NCBI GenBank assembly: GCA_023375675.1
Contig: JALQBC010000056.1
Span: forward strand, 1-64,000
DNA: 64,000 bases
Direction: 5' to 3'
Source of the DNA: Cytospora piceicola
Taxonomy: Eukaryota > Ascomycota > Sordariomycetes > Diaporthales > Cytosporaceae
Below are positions 46,914-57,651 of the stretch, piece after piece. A model generated the notes under the pieces. It was not told where the DNA came from, did no database searches, and saw only the letters and a list, made by a program, of their open reading frames with translations. Numbering within the stretch: the stretch's first letter is position 1; every line of letters starts with the position of its first letter. A program made the position numbers and the translations under genes.

Positions 46914-49385
46914 TGTTTTTATCCTTTGAGAAGAGGAAAATAAATGACATGCTTCTCTACTATGCTTTTTATGTCTCTGTGAGCCAGACTTATGATCCCT
47001 TGAGCTCGATTATCAATACCAACAGCTTACAAACCCAGAAATGATGCATGATCCTTCCACCCATCAAGACCGTTAGCAGGGAACGGTCGGTGAGTCTATT
47101 GTCGGCCGAATGCCCCGGTCGTCCGAAGTTCGGCCGAAGTCTTCACCACCAAGTCGATATCATATTGTAAATCGAATGTTCCAGCAGTTCAGCTGTGGCG
47201 TATGAGCCAAATAATGCTGTTTCCCTGTAATCCACCAGCAGAATTGTATGTCATTAATTCATAGCATCCTATGATCTCCCGGCGTGGACCTGGGGCATTT
47301 TGATATTTTCACATAATTGCATTTCAGAAGTATGTTAATCATTATTTCGGCTATTCCGAACTCTGAATAGCTCATCTACATACCTACTTAAGTATGCTTG
47401 GCACGCACGGAGTCCTCAACTCGCACTTAGCGCGAAGCATGCAGATCGATAAAAGTGATTGCAATGTCAAGGTCCACCTCAACCTCCATCGGGTACTCAA
47501 CGTCGTGTTATGTAATGTACTGCCAGCTTGATTGCGTGACAAGGGAGCACAACCTCTCGGTGCGAGACACTTTGTCGATAGGCATCGGCAACGGCCACGG
47601 CGAGCCGTTAGATTTAGCTCCGAAACCAAGTCCACCATGGCTGCTACACGATCTCACGCAGGTCACAGGTTGGGAGAGGAAGAATGTGCCAGGCTACCCG
47701 CTCCTAGACAAGTACTCAGCGTAGGCCGTTAGTACGACGGACTTCCCGCACTCTGGCACATGTTAGCAGATACCCTAGGGCAGGTTTAAAAAAGTCCAGG
47801 AAATCGAGGTGGCACTTCGTTCTACCTTGTGGCCAACTATAAGAGCCAGACGAATTTGCTGACTTGCCGCAACTTTGAAGCTGCCAGACATGGGTGCGGA
47901 TCATGACCATCTATTATCAGCGTGGAGGCGAGCCTTGAGGAATCCCAATGATCTTGGAGTAGGAGAAATTGAGTCTCTAGAATGGCATTAGGTATCCTTG
48001 TAGGCTTATTCACCCGGTATCGCTTCATGCCCATGTGTGTCCTTTTCCGTGTAATGTGAATGTCGCCCGGAAATATTACATCGCGTTCCCTGTATTCTAT
48101 ACGGGTGAGAATGATATAACGTAGAGCACACCACCAGAAATTTAAAAGTTGTATTACATAATGTTTGTGTACTGTGTATAATTATAGTAAATCTGAGTAA
48201 TCAGTGCTCCTTAACCGGCAATGTCAGTCCGGCCGCCAACCCCCTTTCTGAACACTTACCTGTTCGCTTCAAGCACTTCCATCGAAATATGTCCACAGGT
48301 AGGATTTCGAAGCCTGGTAGCTGGAAACACCAGGAAGGGAAAGGTGTGAACAAGAAGCAACTGGTAAAATACATTCCAGTCTGGGACGATGGAAGACGTG
48401 GCTGATACAACATATAAAGAATGACTAAGCCGTACTGTTTCACACCTGTGATGTGTATTCAATCGTGGGGATTCAGGTCCTGTTGATTCAATTCTGGAGA
48501 AGGCCGCATGTGGTCTGGCTTGATCTAATTACAATCTCAGGTGCACATGTGGCCGGCCTAATACAAGACCACCCAGTTTGTCAACTCAGGTCTGAGACTG
48601 AGATAATCAATCCTGTCTGGGTTGCTCCTGTTTCAAGGCCGCCCCGGGTAAGCATAACATTCAAGGTTCATTTTTGGTTTCACAATTCTCTTACAGCAAG
48701 ACAAGGTTCGATGAAAACAAGGTTGGAGTTTATTTTGAAGGTCGGGTTGTTATTTTTTTCAACCATGTAAGCCTACGTATACATGGTTATTATAGAGAGG
48801 GTGCCCAATGCACATCGATACATCTTCAAATATTGACTCCGACACTTTTCACGTGGAATTCTTTTTCTTTTTTTTTCCTTCTTTTTTTTACATTCTTGGT
48901 ATCGAGTAACCCACAGACCCAGTTGCCAACTCTTTCCTCAAACGCGGCCAATATAAAACCATTGCCCTCAGTCAGGCCTGTCCGAATGGGCCTGAAGGAA
49001 TCGAAAGATCGATTTTCAAGGATTCATTGGACATTCACCACGATCTGATGCGGTCTACGCTACTGGTCACGGTCTGGGACCGTAGGAAATGTCCGTCTCC
49101 AGGAGACCATTGTAATGACCACTATCTTCAAGCCACAAATCCCAACAGATTTAATAACCACCTGCTTAGAATAAGTAAATAAAACGCCGACCATACGCCC
49201 CACAGAACATTGATTCGACCTTCCTTATTTGTCTTTCTCTTCATACACGGTTCTGATCATTGCCCCGGCGGCCATCTCCACGTCTTTACAACCACTCACA
49301 TCCATTCCTTTCCTGCTATAGTCCTGGTGGCTAGCCTTCTTGCTTTTCTATACAAAGTATCGCACAATCCGCATCGCTGGTTACA
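46914..49385. other. Intergenic region, no gene identified
   Basis: About 2.5 kb. An open plus frame at 47455-47724 (89 codons, ending GWERKNVPGYPLLDKYSA) has coding-like composition and may be a gene remnant, but I do not recognise it. A T-rich pyrimidine tract at about 48862-48892 lies in the upstream region of the secreted-protein gene. TACCCTAGGGCA, a near-copy of the recurrent palindrome, is at about 47771. Confidence 0.45.
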
Positions 49386-50027
49386 ATGCGCTCTTCCACT
49401 TTTCTAGTAGCCACGTCGGCTGTATCCTTTGCAAACGCGGCCGCCATTGCCCGGTCCGACTCCAGTCCAGGCGTGGACATCAAAAATGCCTCTGGCGATG
49501 AAGCCACGTACTACTTCTGCGAAAACACTTCCAACGGAGACGGCACCGGGGACCCTGGCCTCCCCTGCACCAACCTGTTTACCACCGTGGTTGTGCAGCC
49601 GGATCAAACCACGACTGTCGACCTGTCCACTGACTTCAAAGGGCGAGTCGTGCGATCAACCGATATGCCCGCCACCTGGGTCGAGATTCAGGTGAAGGCT
49701 AACGACGGCAACGCCTGGGGCGACGTGAGCCTGCAGCCCGGGTGTGACGGCGCCGCGACGGTGGCGCCAACGGATGGGGGAAGTAGTGCCACGGTGGGAT
49801 TCAGCGATGTGGATATCGTATCCAATGCTCCTGACAGTGCGAAGAAGACCAGGGACGATGGGAAGACCGTCATCGCAGCGCCGTGGTCGATCGGAACAAT
49901 ATTGAACGCGGACGCCCTCAATTACCTCAAGAGTGTGGTGGGAGATACTGAAGCGTATATCGACGATACGGCCGGCACAAATGTGGCGGTCAGTTCGAAT
50001 AATCGGCTGTCAGTGGTGATGTATTAG
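49386..50027 (+). CDS. Small secreted protein, hypothetical
   Basis: Intronless, 213 residues. A signal peptide (MRSSTFLVATSAVSFANA) is followed by an acidic mature chain of about 190 residues with few cysteines (Cys in YYFCENTS, GLPCTN, QPGCDG), a WVEIQVKAND GNAWGDVSLQ segment and APWSIGTILNADALNYL near the end. Beta-rich predicted composition, no repeats or GPI signal. I recognise no catalytic motif. Secretion, size and subtelomeric location fit an effector-like or cell-wall-associated protein, but this is inference. CT-rich and A-rich promoter sequence lies upstream. Confidence 0.78.
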   Translation: MRSSTFLVATSAVSFANAAAIARSDSSPGVDIKNASGDEATYYFCENTSNGDGTGDPGLPCTNLFTTVVVQPDQTTTVDLSTDFKGRVVRSTDMPATWVEIQVKANDGNAWGDVSLQPGCDGAATVAPTDGGSSATVGFSDVDIVSNAPDSAKKTRDDGKTVIAAPWSIGTILNADALNYLKSVVGDTEAYIDDTAGTNVAVSSNNRLSVVMY

Positions 50028-50321
50028 GTAGATGCGGATGGGCGCTGGGGCGAGGTGGCTTGGTATAGGTAGGCAGGCAAGTCTTGTAGTCCGTGTATCC
50101 TTTCTTGTGTAATTGTATTAGACGTCAGTGGAAATGATAGTTCTTGTTGAACCTAATCAATCGGTTGAGAATGACCCATATCCATCACGGAGACCAGTCT
50201 CGATGCCACTTCGGCTGGGAGGCCCAGACCACGCCTGTGCCCATGCCTCATCCAGCGAGGGACGGGAGGGGGGGGGGCGTGAGGGCCCACCTTCATTGTT
50301 GCCATGATCATGTGCCCTTTT

Positions 50322-51740
50322 CTAGCCTCGTGCTTGTCTTTTAGGGAGAGGGTGCTTCTTCTGCACCTTTTTCTGTTCATGAAGATGTTCGTGCCCCGGG
50401 GACAGTAAGGCATCGGCAAGTGCTTTGACAGGTCCCTTGAGACCGGTGGCAGAGACCACGACGCCTTGAGGTCTTGAGCGTTGGCCGCCGTTCCTTCCGG
50501 AGACTTCGTTGATGATGTAGTGCAGTTCCGGCATGCATCGCAGATTCACAAACACGTCAGCATCTTCGATGACAACGGCCTGCAGTCTCTCGAGCTTTCG
50601 ACGAATCTCCACGCGTTGATCCGCTTCGTCCAAGAGCTGGGCCAGCATACGCGGATGGGCCACAAGAATGTCACAACCCTCCAGAATGAATTGCTGAGCA
50701 GCCGCGGGGCTCTTCCCGAAAAGGGCGGTGCTGACACGTTGCCCTGGAAAGTTCCTCAGTAGCTTTTTGGTCGCATAGACACTCCGTGCTTTTGAAGGAC
50801 GCCAAGGAGACAAGATGAGAACGCTTATAGAACGTATTTTTGCGATATGCCTGGCAAACGTCACGGTCTGCACAAAGCTGGAACCGGGACGCCTTTCCTG
50901 GTTGCTAATAACCTTCTGGACAATGGGCAAGAGGTGAGCCGGATTGCTGTCGGCGTGCTGTTGGATGAAGACGTCTTTGCCGGAATTGAGACAGTGGAAG
51001 GCGTTTGCCTCCAAGGGCGTTGCGCCGTAGAGTTCAGGCGTCTCAAGGATGGTTTTGAGAAGATCGGGGTGAATAGGGAGGTGCTCGATAGCTGTGGAAG
51101 ATCCAGCCTTCGCACCAATGTCTCGAGACCCTACGTCTTTACGAAAATCTTTTTTCTGGCTGTCCACATCCCGAGTCTTCTCATGCAATGGTGCGCCTTC
51201 TTTGTAATCTTGCGTTTTGGAGTTACTAATTCTCGGCAGAGTACCCAATGGGGGCAGATGATGCATAGACCGTGGAAGACGGAATGCATGTGTGTCTTCA
51301 TCATTGCTCGGACTCCGCAGTGCAGACTGCGGGCCAGAGCCGCCTCTCTGCGCCCCTTTATGTCCAAATGACTCATTCAACTGTAGGTTTATTGAAGGCT
51401 CGCGAGTTGGGATCGCATTATCGGTTACATAGGAGTAATGTGCTTCGTGTGAATCGAGGCTGGGACTGGCACCCGACAGACTGTGGCGTGGCGTTCGGCT
51501 TGGGGGAGCTTTGTTCGGTTGTGCGGCCCCTTCTCTAGAGTCCTGCTTCGTCCACTCTACTGGTTCCGAGTTTTCGTTTTGTTGTCGTGATGATTGCTCA
51601 TAGTGGGTGGTGGTGGTGGTCGTCGAGAAGCATTGTGATACGCCGTGGAGGGCAGGTCGCGTAGGGTATTCGAAGACACGCAGGATGCTCGACACAGAAC
51701 CCGAGCCTGCGACAAAGCGAGCAGGTAGGAGCCGAGACAT
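50322..51740 (-). CDS. DEAD-box-like protein lacking catalytic motifs
   Basis: Intronless, 472 residues. The N-terminus (MSRLLPARFVAGSG...) is rich in Arg and Ser and could be a mitochondrial transit peptide; about 200 low-complexity hydrophilic residues follow. Residues about 220-450 align with the first RecA domain of DEAD-box helicases: TPLEANAFHCLNSGKDVFIQQ at the Q-motif/Walker A position, LILSPWRPSKARSVYA at motif Ia, DILVAHPRMLAQLLDEA at Ib, VIEDADVFVN at the DEAD position and VVVSATGLKGPV at motif III. The Walker A GKT and the DEAD acidic pair are not conserved, and the second RecA domain is absent. It therefore cannot work as an ATP-driven helicase in the usual way. It may be an RNA-binding pseudo-helicase or a decaying copy of an MSS116-type gene. 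Confidence 0.78.
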   Translation of the reverse strand: MSRLLPARFVAGSGSVSSILRVFEYPTRPALHGVSQCFSTTTTTTHYEQSSRQQNENSEPVEWTKQDSREGAAQPNKAPPSRTPRHSLSGASPSLDSHEAHYSYVTDNAIPTREPSINLQLNESFGHKGAQRGGSGPQSALRSPSNDEDTHAFRLPRSMHHLPPLGTLPRISNSKTQDYKEGAPLHEKTRDVDSQKKDFRKDVGSRDIGAKAGSSTAIEHLPIHPDLLKTILETPELYGATPLEANAFHCLNSGKDVFIQQHADSNPAHLLPIVQKVISNQERRPGSSFVQTVTFARHIAKIRSISVLILSPWRPSKARSVYATKKLLRNFPGQRVSTALFGKSPAAAQQFILEGCDILVAHPRMLAQLLDEADQRVEIRRKLERLQAVVIEDADVFVNLRCMPELHYIINEVSGRNGGQRSRPQGVVVSATGLKGPVKALADALLSPGHEHLHEQKKVQKKHPLPKRQARG

Positions 51741-52061
51741 CGATAAAAAGGTAGAAGAAGAGAATGCCAGAGCTATGCCGGTATTTGATGCCTGTGAGAT
51801 CGTGTTTGTAATCTTGTAGCTACGCGCCTTGACTTCTGATCAAGTATGCAATAACCTTTCGAGGTCCGGAGGAAAAAGACATGATGCTTATCGATAAGCT
51901 CGATGAACATGCCGATCACGGCACCGAAAGTGGGACCATCAACACCACGTGACCAGATACTTAAGAAGACTATTAGTCCTTGGATACTTAAGTAAGTAAG
52001 TACTTAACATTGAAGTGAACTCGTAAGACGGAGTTGCTAATCCTCCCCATGATTGGCAAAC
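51741..52061. other. Intergenic region, no gene seen
   Basis: About 320 bp between two minus-strand genes. Contains a CTTAAGTAAGTAAGTACTTAAC-like near-palindrome at about 51985-52007, no gene. Confidence 0.5.
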
Positions 52062-53211
52062 TCAGTTCGCAATCGACTGCCCCAAACCCTGTGCCTGTTT
52101 GATTATCCAATCCTTCGCCGTGATATACTCCTCCTCCTTTCCAGCATCAAGCTGTGGGATTCCTGGTGCTTCCAATCTCTTCAGTACAGCGTCATCTTCC
52201 GGCCGGACGAAATAGACCACACTGTAGCGGTCGAACTTGCCCTGCTCACCCGGGGCTGGGACGACCCTGTGCCGCCCCGAACAGAAAACCCCATTTGTCC
52301 ACTTCACCGATGCGTCACCTAGATTTACAATTGCATGATTGGGCGGGGGCGGTTGCACCCACAGCCACCGTGGCTTTTCTGATTCTCCATTTGACCCAGC
52401 GTTGCTCTCTGGATCGACAATGTTTTCAAAGTTTCCCCGCGATGGATCGGACCACACCTGCAGCCCGCCGAGCCAGTTGAACAGGATCGTAATGGTACCG
52501 AAGTCGCAGTGGCCGGGAGTCTGGATCTCAGACATGTTAAGAGTTTTGCGAGGCGGGCCATGGGTCAAGCGAACATGGTCGCCAGACTCCTTCGTGATGC
52601 GGTGGTACCTGTCAAACCCATCGGGTGGCAGACCAAGGTTGGTGGCCAGGACGGACATGATCTTGAGGCCAGTTCTGTGAGCATCACGCATATATCGTGC
52701 TAAGAGGGGCTTTTGTTGGAGCACAACTTGCGGGAGAGGCCAGCGGTTGGTGTTGTCGAGGATTGCATCTTTCGCAATGTTGAAGAAGGCGGCAGTGTCT
52801 GGACTTCCTTGTGCATCTGTCTTTGTCGCACCCACCATCTTGAACCTGGGACAAAGATCAGTATCATACTGCTATGCTCACAATAGTGTAAATTTCTCAC
52901 CCGAATATCGAGCGCTTCATGGGATACTTCTCTTTAACCTCCTCAGGTAGCTTAAAGACTTGCTCCGCCAGCCTGGCGATGTCATCGGCATCTCCCTGCA
53001 TGGAGTTCGCAGTGCTGCCGCTCAGGTCTAGGTAGAAGAAGCCCCGGTCTTTGCAAGTCTGAAACAACTTGGCTTCCAGCTCCTCGTCTCCCTTCTCTAG
53101 CTGGGCGAATGAGAACGTTTCCAGCTTAATGCTGGGCACGTCACTGGGAAAAGCGGGATATTTCGATGGATCGAAAAGGGTGCCGTTTGTGTGTGTCCCG
53201 TTCGTCGACAT
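52062..53211 (-). CDS. 2-oxoglutarate/Fe(II) oxygenase, isopenicillin N synthase-like
   Basis: Two exons, complement(52062..52845, 52901..53211), 1095 nt and 364 residues; the 55-nt intron restores SIFG-FKMVGATK. The N-terminal DIOX_N-type domain contains GFFYLDLSG and KLPEEVKEKYPM. The jelly-roll core holds the iron ligands His216 and Asp218 in PGHCDFG and His296 in SGRHRV, and the RxS motif Arg310-Tyr-Ser312 that binds 2-oxoglutarate. Fungal members hydroxylate, desaturate or cyclise natural products; the family includes IPNS but most members do not make penicillins. The next intact plus-strand gene to the right, 4.4 kb away, is an isopenicillin N acyltransferase-like gene, which makes the pairing worth noting. 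Confidence 0.9.
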
Positions 53212-55752
53212 AGTCTAGGATTTCGTGGTAATGTGTCACCGTCAAGAGTGGAAGTATGTACGTTGGAACGAGGACCCTTCTTAGTTACGTGGTCAAGTGG
53301 TTGTTATAAACTCATTGAAAACTCCAAGTCGGCGATTATGCACCGGGATAACGGAACAACCCCAAGCGGGGAGATTGGGGCAAGTTACATCAGGCTCGCG
53401 GTAGCGTTTAGATATTAAAGCAATCCAACCAAGGATTGGAGATGGTGGAATACTATATACCGAAATGTGATCGATGCATATGTGATTTATCACCCCTCAC
53501 TACGCGGAAGATGTAGTCGGCATTTCCCCACTGATTACTACCTACTTAGGTATTTAGGTATTCTTGTGTCACATTTGCAGCAATCGCGCTTTGTTTTGCC
53601 ACAATGGCCAAAATCCCGGTATGGATCGAGGAACTCCTTGTATATATGTGTGTAGTTCTTCAAATTGATCCTTCTTGAGGACTGGAATGAGGCTCAAAAA
53701 CGAGTACATGTACATCGCGATTTATAATCTTGTACCTGCCACAGGGGTCTGGCAAGTGGCTTCTTTGGTTCTATGTTGTGCAGCACCTGGTTACATGATA
53801 CATATCAAAACACAGCTTCTATACCGGCTGGTGGATCAAGTTTGCATCACAAAGTCCGAATCATACCTGTTGATTAAGAGAAATGTGTTCGTGCACGCCT
53901 CGATTCCGTACTGCCGTGGGTAGGTCTCCTTCCTTTACCCGTTAGGACAACGGTTGGAAGTACCTCAGCACACGATATTCCACATGTCACAGAAATCACC
54001 AAATACGACAGACCTTCTACCGGTGTCTGATTTGAAGGTGAGTAAAATAAGAATTGTGGACATTGTAGGCTCGTACTTACTCCGAGTTATCTGGCAATCT
54101 TCTATACCTCGGTAATGCTCTCTACACTTCGGAGAATACTGGAGAATATATGGCAACTGTTTGAAGCGGCGGTTGCCCTGCCCCAGCCATGTTGCCGTCA
54201 TCGTGGCCTTTGCGGCCGATACGGTGAGTCTACCAGTAGAAAGTTTGATTTTCGAGGCGCTGTTTCGGGGTGAAGTAAAAACAAAGAGATTTGATGCCCT
54301 AGATCAAATCAGAAACATCAATCAATATACATCTTTTACATGCAGATCCCAAGCTACCAACACCATAAGCTTTGCTCGTTTTGACCGTGTCTTTCATCTC
54401 CACTACGGAAATGACATCTACTCCGAAAGAAACGTTCACTTGATTTTGTACACCAAACAAAATGCATCGTGGACTCGGAGTTACAATGTGCCAACCTTTG
54501 GGAGTAAGGGAGGCACCGGCTCGTCTTTGGGATTTATCATCCCAAATTATAACCATTTCCAACCCCATTAATCAAGGTTAATGTCAATATAGAGCTTGCG
54601 AGAACGACTCAAGATGTAGGATGATACTCCCAGAACGGGACACGGATTGTTTGCCGAAATCCTTGGTCCGCAACATTGCAAAATAAATAGATTCGAAGAC
54701 CCCGCGTTAACGACCGTCATAAAATCGACTCCCGGGCCGTGCCAGCTACTTTGCGTCAAGGACGAGCTCTTCTTTATGGCTCCAGACCCAAGATGCGCTC
54801 CTGGGCTCGGGAAAATAGCACTCCTTTTTCACCTAACTGCCCATCCAAACAACAAATACACGAATGATACTAGGTGAATATCGGATATTGCGGGGGTCCT
54901 CATAATTTACCCACTGTGGAACGAATGCAATCTGTGTGAGGGACCCTAGATCTGATGACCGCGTGCCTTCAAATTGCGTTTTCATCCCGGTGAAGAGACC
55001 ATGTAAGTTCTGAGCATAACATGTTTTGCACACTCTAGGCTAGAGAAAGGAGTCGTGATTGCAATTTTAGATTAATTTAGAAGCTAATCAAGTCCGTACA
55101 TAGTTGTCGTGGGATAGAAGCCTGCTCTCAAGGCTTTGTGACCTCGTCAAGTACTCTGAACCACCCCATTGCCCAAAATTGAAATATGGACTTGGGTTCC
55201 ATCGCCGATCATGGTTCCATCGTTGGCTGATCAGATAACACATGGAAGCAGGATTCAGCTTGACAGTCCCCCACGACAATACTGATTCGCAAGACCTGGT
55301 TCATATGCTAAGAACCTTGCAGATCAATTTGAATGCTTTTCATCTTTTGATGACAGATCCTGAACATAATGGCCTATGTGGAAATACAAGAGAATTTGTC
55401 ACTAATTATAGCTTTTGTTATCGAAATCTGCTCCGCCACAGTGTATGCAGCATCCTTGTAGAAGCTATCGTGCCTGTTGGTGGGTTTATAGACATGCTGT
55501 GTCGGCGTTCCTCTTATATTCGTGCGGTGTCCCATGTCACATACTTTGAGTCAATACGAACCGTTTCCGGTGAATGGGACACAGACACGCTCCCTTCAAA
55601 GTCAGAACCTAAACTTTCCCAGACTATTGACTGTGACATCGTCGAGATTGGTCAAAGTGGCGTCTCTTTCATGGGACAGCGTCACTGTAAGCCATGAGAC
55701 AACTGGCCGAGTTTACAACGGCCATCTCCCCGCCCTCTCCGTAATAGCTACC
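53212..55752. other. Intergenic region, no gene identified
   Basis: 2.5 kb. Two plus-strand frames, 54161-54571 (136 codons) and 55242-55697 (151 codons), are longer than most chance frames but have no signal peptide, domain or splice-supported extension that I recognise. A perfect TACCCTAGGGTA palindrome lies at 55749-55760, at the right edge. Confidence 0.45.
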
Positions 55753-57123
55753 CTAGGGTACCGAGTATCCTGGCTGAATCGCCCATCGCAAAATATGTGA
55801 CCAGGCTTCACTTCCACGGTGGAATGTTATGATACCGTGCATAACCACACCATCCGACATCGACTGGTCATCCTCCTGTTGCCTGTATGTTCCATCATTT
55901 CCTTCAACCAGAAATCTCAAAATATCATTAATCATCTCAGGGTGACCCTGAGATGTCAATATCTCCTCGAAGAGGAGAGTGTAATCTCGTTTTGTTTTGC
56001 CAAGGGGGTGAAACCCAGAGCAAGTTCCGATACGTATCGAACGTGATATTTATAGAGCAACTATATATACTGTGACCGGCGATTGCGGATTCCGAAACCT
56101 CCAGTGGTTATACAGCACGGTCTAAGTATGTTTCTTACCGAACCTCAACGTTGTCCCTAATTACGCTTTACGTATTAGTTGAAATAAAAAATAAAAGCTA
56201 TCGTTAAATTCGTCTTATTAAGAGCTATAGATCTATATAAGCTATAAGATCATTAAGTAAAAGCGCGAAATATAGAGATCTAAAGGTAATGTTAATAACT
56301 TTCCCGACTCTTCTTCCTCTTACTTCTAATATTCTCTAAAAAATCTCTACATTTCGCGCCTTTACTTAATAATCTTATAGCTTATATAGATCTATAGCTC
56401 TTAATAAGATGAATTCAACGATAGCTTTCATTTTTAATATAAACTAAAGCGCAAAGCGTAATTGACTTCAAAAGACTAAGAGAAAACGACTCAAAACACA
56501 GCTGGGCCGTGCACCATAAGGGTAGCTGAGGTTTCGGAATCCGCAATCGCCGCTGACAGTGGGTTAACTACACCTGTGGATACCCCCCAACACTTGTACC
56601 CCCAGCATCTCTGTGATTCTACGTACCAGCGTATCTCGTTGGAAGACATACTGCCCCTCGAGATCGACCTCGATATTCTGTACACCGATCTGGGAGTAAT
56701 TAGCAAGTTGCTACTGGTATTATGAATATTTTAACTCATCTTGCAGCCTAGGATATAGACGCACTCTTGGCCCTCTTTGAAGCCATGCAAGTTTCCTTCC
56801 AAGGGCATAATGAACAATTTGATTGCCCCAGCAAATACCGAGCAGCCTTCTCTTACTACCGCCACCAGCAACTTGCCGGATCATTTTGAGGACGTCGAGC
56901 GCCCATTGTGGCTTGTCGCTTTCCAAGAGAATACCCGCCCATCGCTCAGAATTGAGAGGTTATACCATGAGGTGTCCGGAATCGGATTTCCGTTTGCGAT
57001 ACAGCAAAGGTCGAGCTAGACAGTCGGGATTGAACGTCGAATATTGTCGGCGAATGATCGAACGGTAGCATGGTCAGCTGGTGTTGCGGAAGGATAGTTC
57101 TTTAGCAAAAGAACTTTCAATAT
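55753..57123 (-). pseudogene. Class I glutamine amidotransferase-like gene, disrupted
   Basis: Minus-strand pieces follow a fungal class I GATase-like protein. They are LKVLLLKNYPSATPADHATV at the N-terminus, then LLESDKPQWALDVLKMIRQV, then LLGICWGNQIVHYALG (nucleophile Cys in GICWG), then IGVQNIEVDLEGQYVFQ. After the inserted element come KYHVRYVSELALGFTPLAKQ and SQGHPEMINDILRF, the catalytic HPE segment, ending with ILRWAI. The gene is broken by a TAG (CAG to TAG type) at about 57018, one or more frame changes, and the 492-bp inverted-repeat element at 56069-56560. The start codon position reads ATA at 57123, possibly a mutated ATG. GATase-like proteins of this type are related to glutamine hydrolases and folate-type processing enzymes. 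Confidence 0.8.
56069..56560. mobile_element. Foldback/MITE-like element with long inverted repeats
   Basis: The outer inverted repeats are ACTGTGACCGGCGATTGCGG (56069) and its near-perfect complement ending GACAGT (56560), about 32 bases. Inside, arms of about 121 bp (56159-56280 and 56342-56462) are complementary along nearly their whole length, including AAGAGCTATAGATCTATATA, with a loop of about 61 bp. The element has no coding capacity. It lies inside the GATase-like coding region, so it is a real insertion. A clear target duplication is not visible; the left flank is TATATAT and the right is GGGTTAAC. Confidence 0.85.
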
Positions 57124-57651
57124 GAATGAGGGTTCGTCTCGTACTTTGTGTGTGAGTAGGCGAAAAACAACACAATTGTAGAAAGGAGGTGGGGCCGGGA
57201 TCTTCTCGACTTGTATCCCTGAAAGTCGAACCTGACACGCACAAGAAACAGAATCCAAATCTGGAGGGGCCTTCATACATCTACACTTGCTTATCAGCGT
57301 ACTGTGGCTACCAGGGTATTTAAAATATCCCTGTTATGTACCTGGTCCGTGCCCTGCTCAGAGATGCTGTTAAGCGCAAGGACCACATGAACCTGACAGG
57401 GTGATTAAAAAAAGGCCCTCTACCACAGTATACCAAAATTAGAAGGTCTTCCTGCAGCTCCTTATCGACCCCGTAACGCCCACAACCAACACCGGTCCGG
57501 CCGCTTGTCGGAGGACGTCATCGCCTCCCCGCACAATTTGTGCCACACACCCCGGAGACTTCTAAATACGTGTATCTCAACTTCAGGTGTTCTGAAAGTA
57601 GCTCTAAAGTTTGCCAGTTGAACAAAAGTACTGCCCATCCTATCAGCCAAG
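57124..57651. other. Upstream region of the acyltransferase-like gene
   Basis: 528 bp with no other gene. It holds the shared boundary between the GATase relic (starting leftward) and the plus-strand acyltransferase-like gene. No binding sites assigned. Confidence 0.45.

Noticed and set aside
52062..53211. Calling the 2OG oxygenase a true isopenicillin N synthase
   Set aside because: The iron and 2-oxoglutarate motifs are shared by the whole superfamily; true IPNS lacks 2-oxoglutarate use, and the substrate-specific residues could not be checked.
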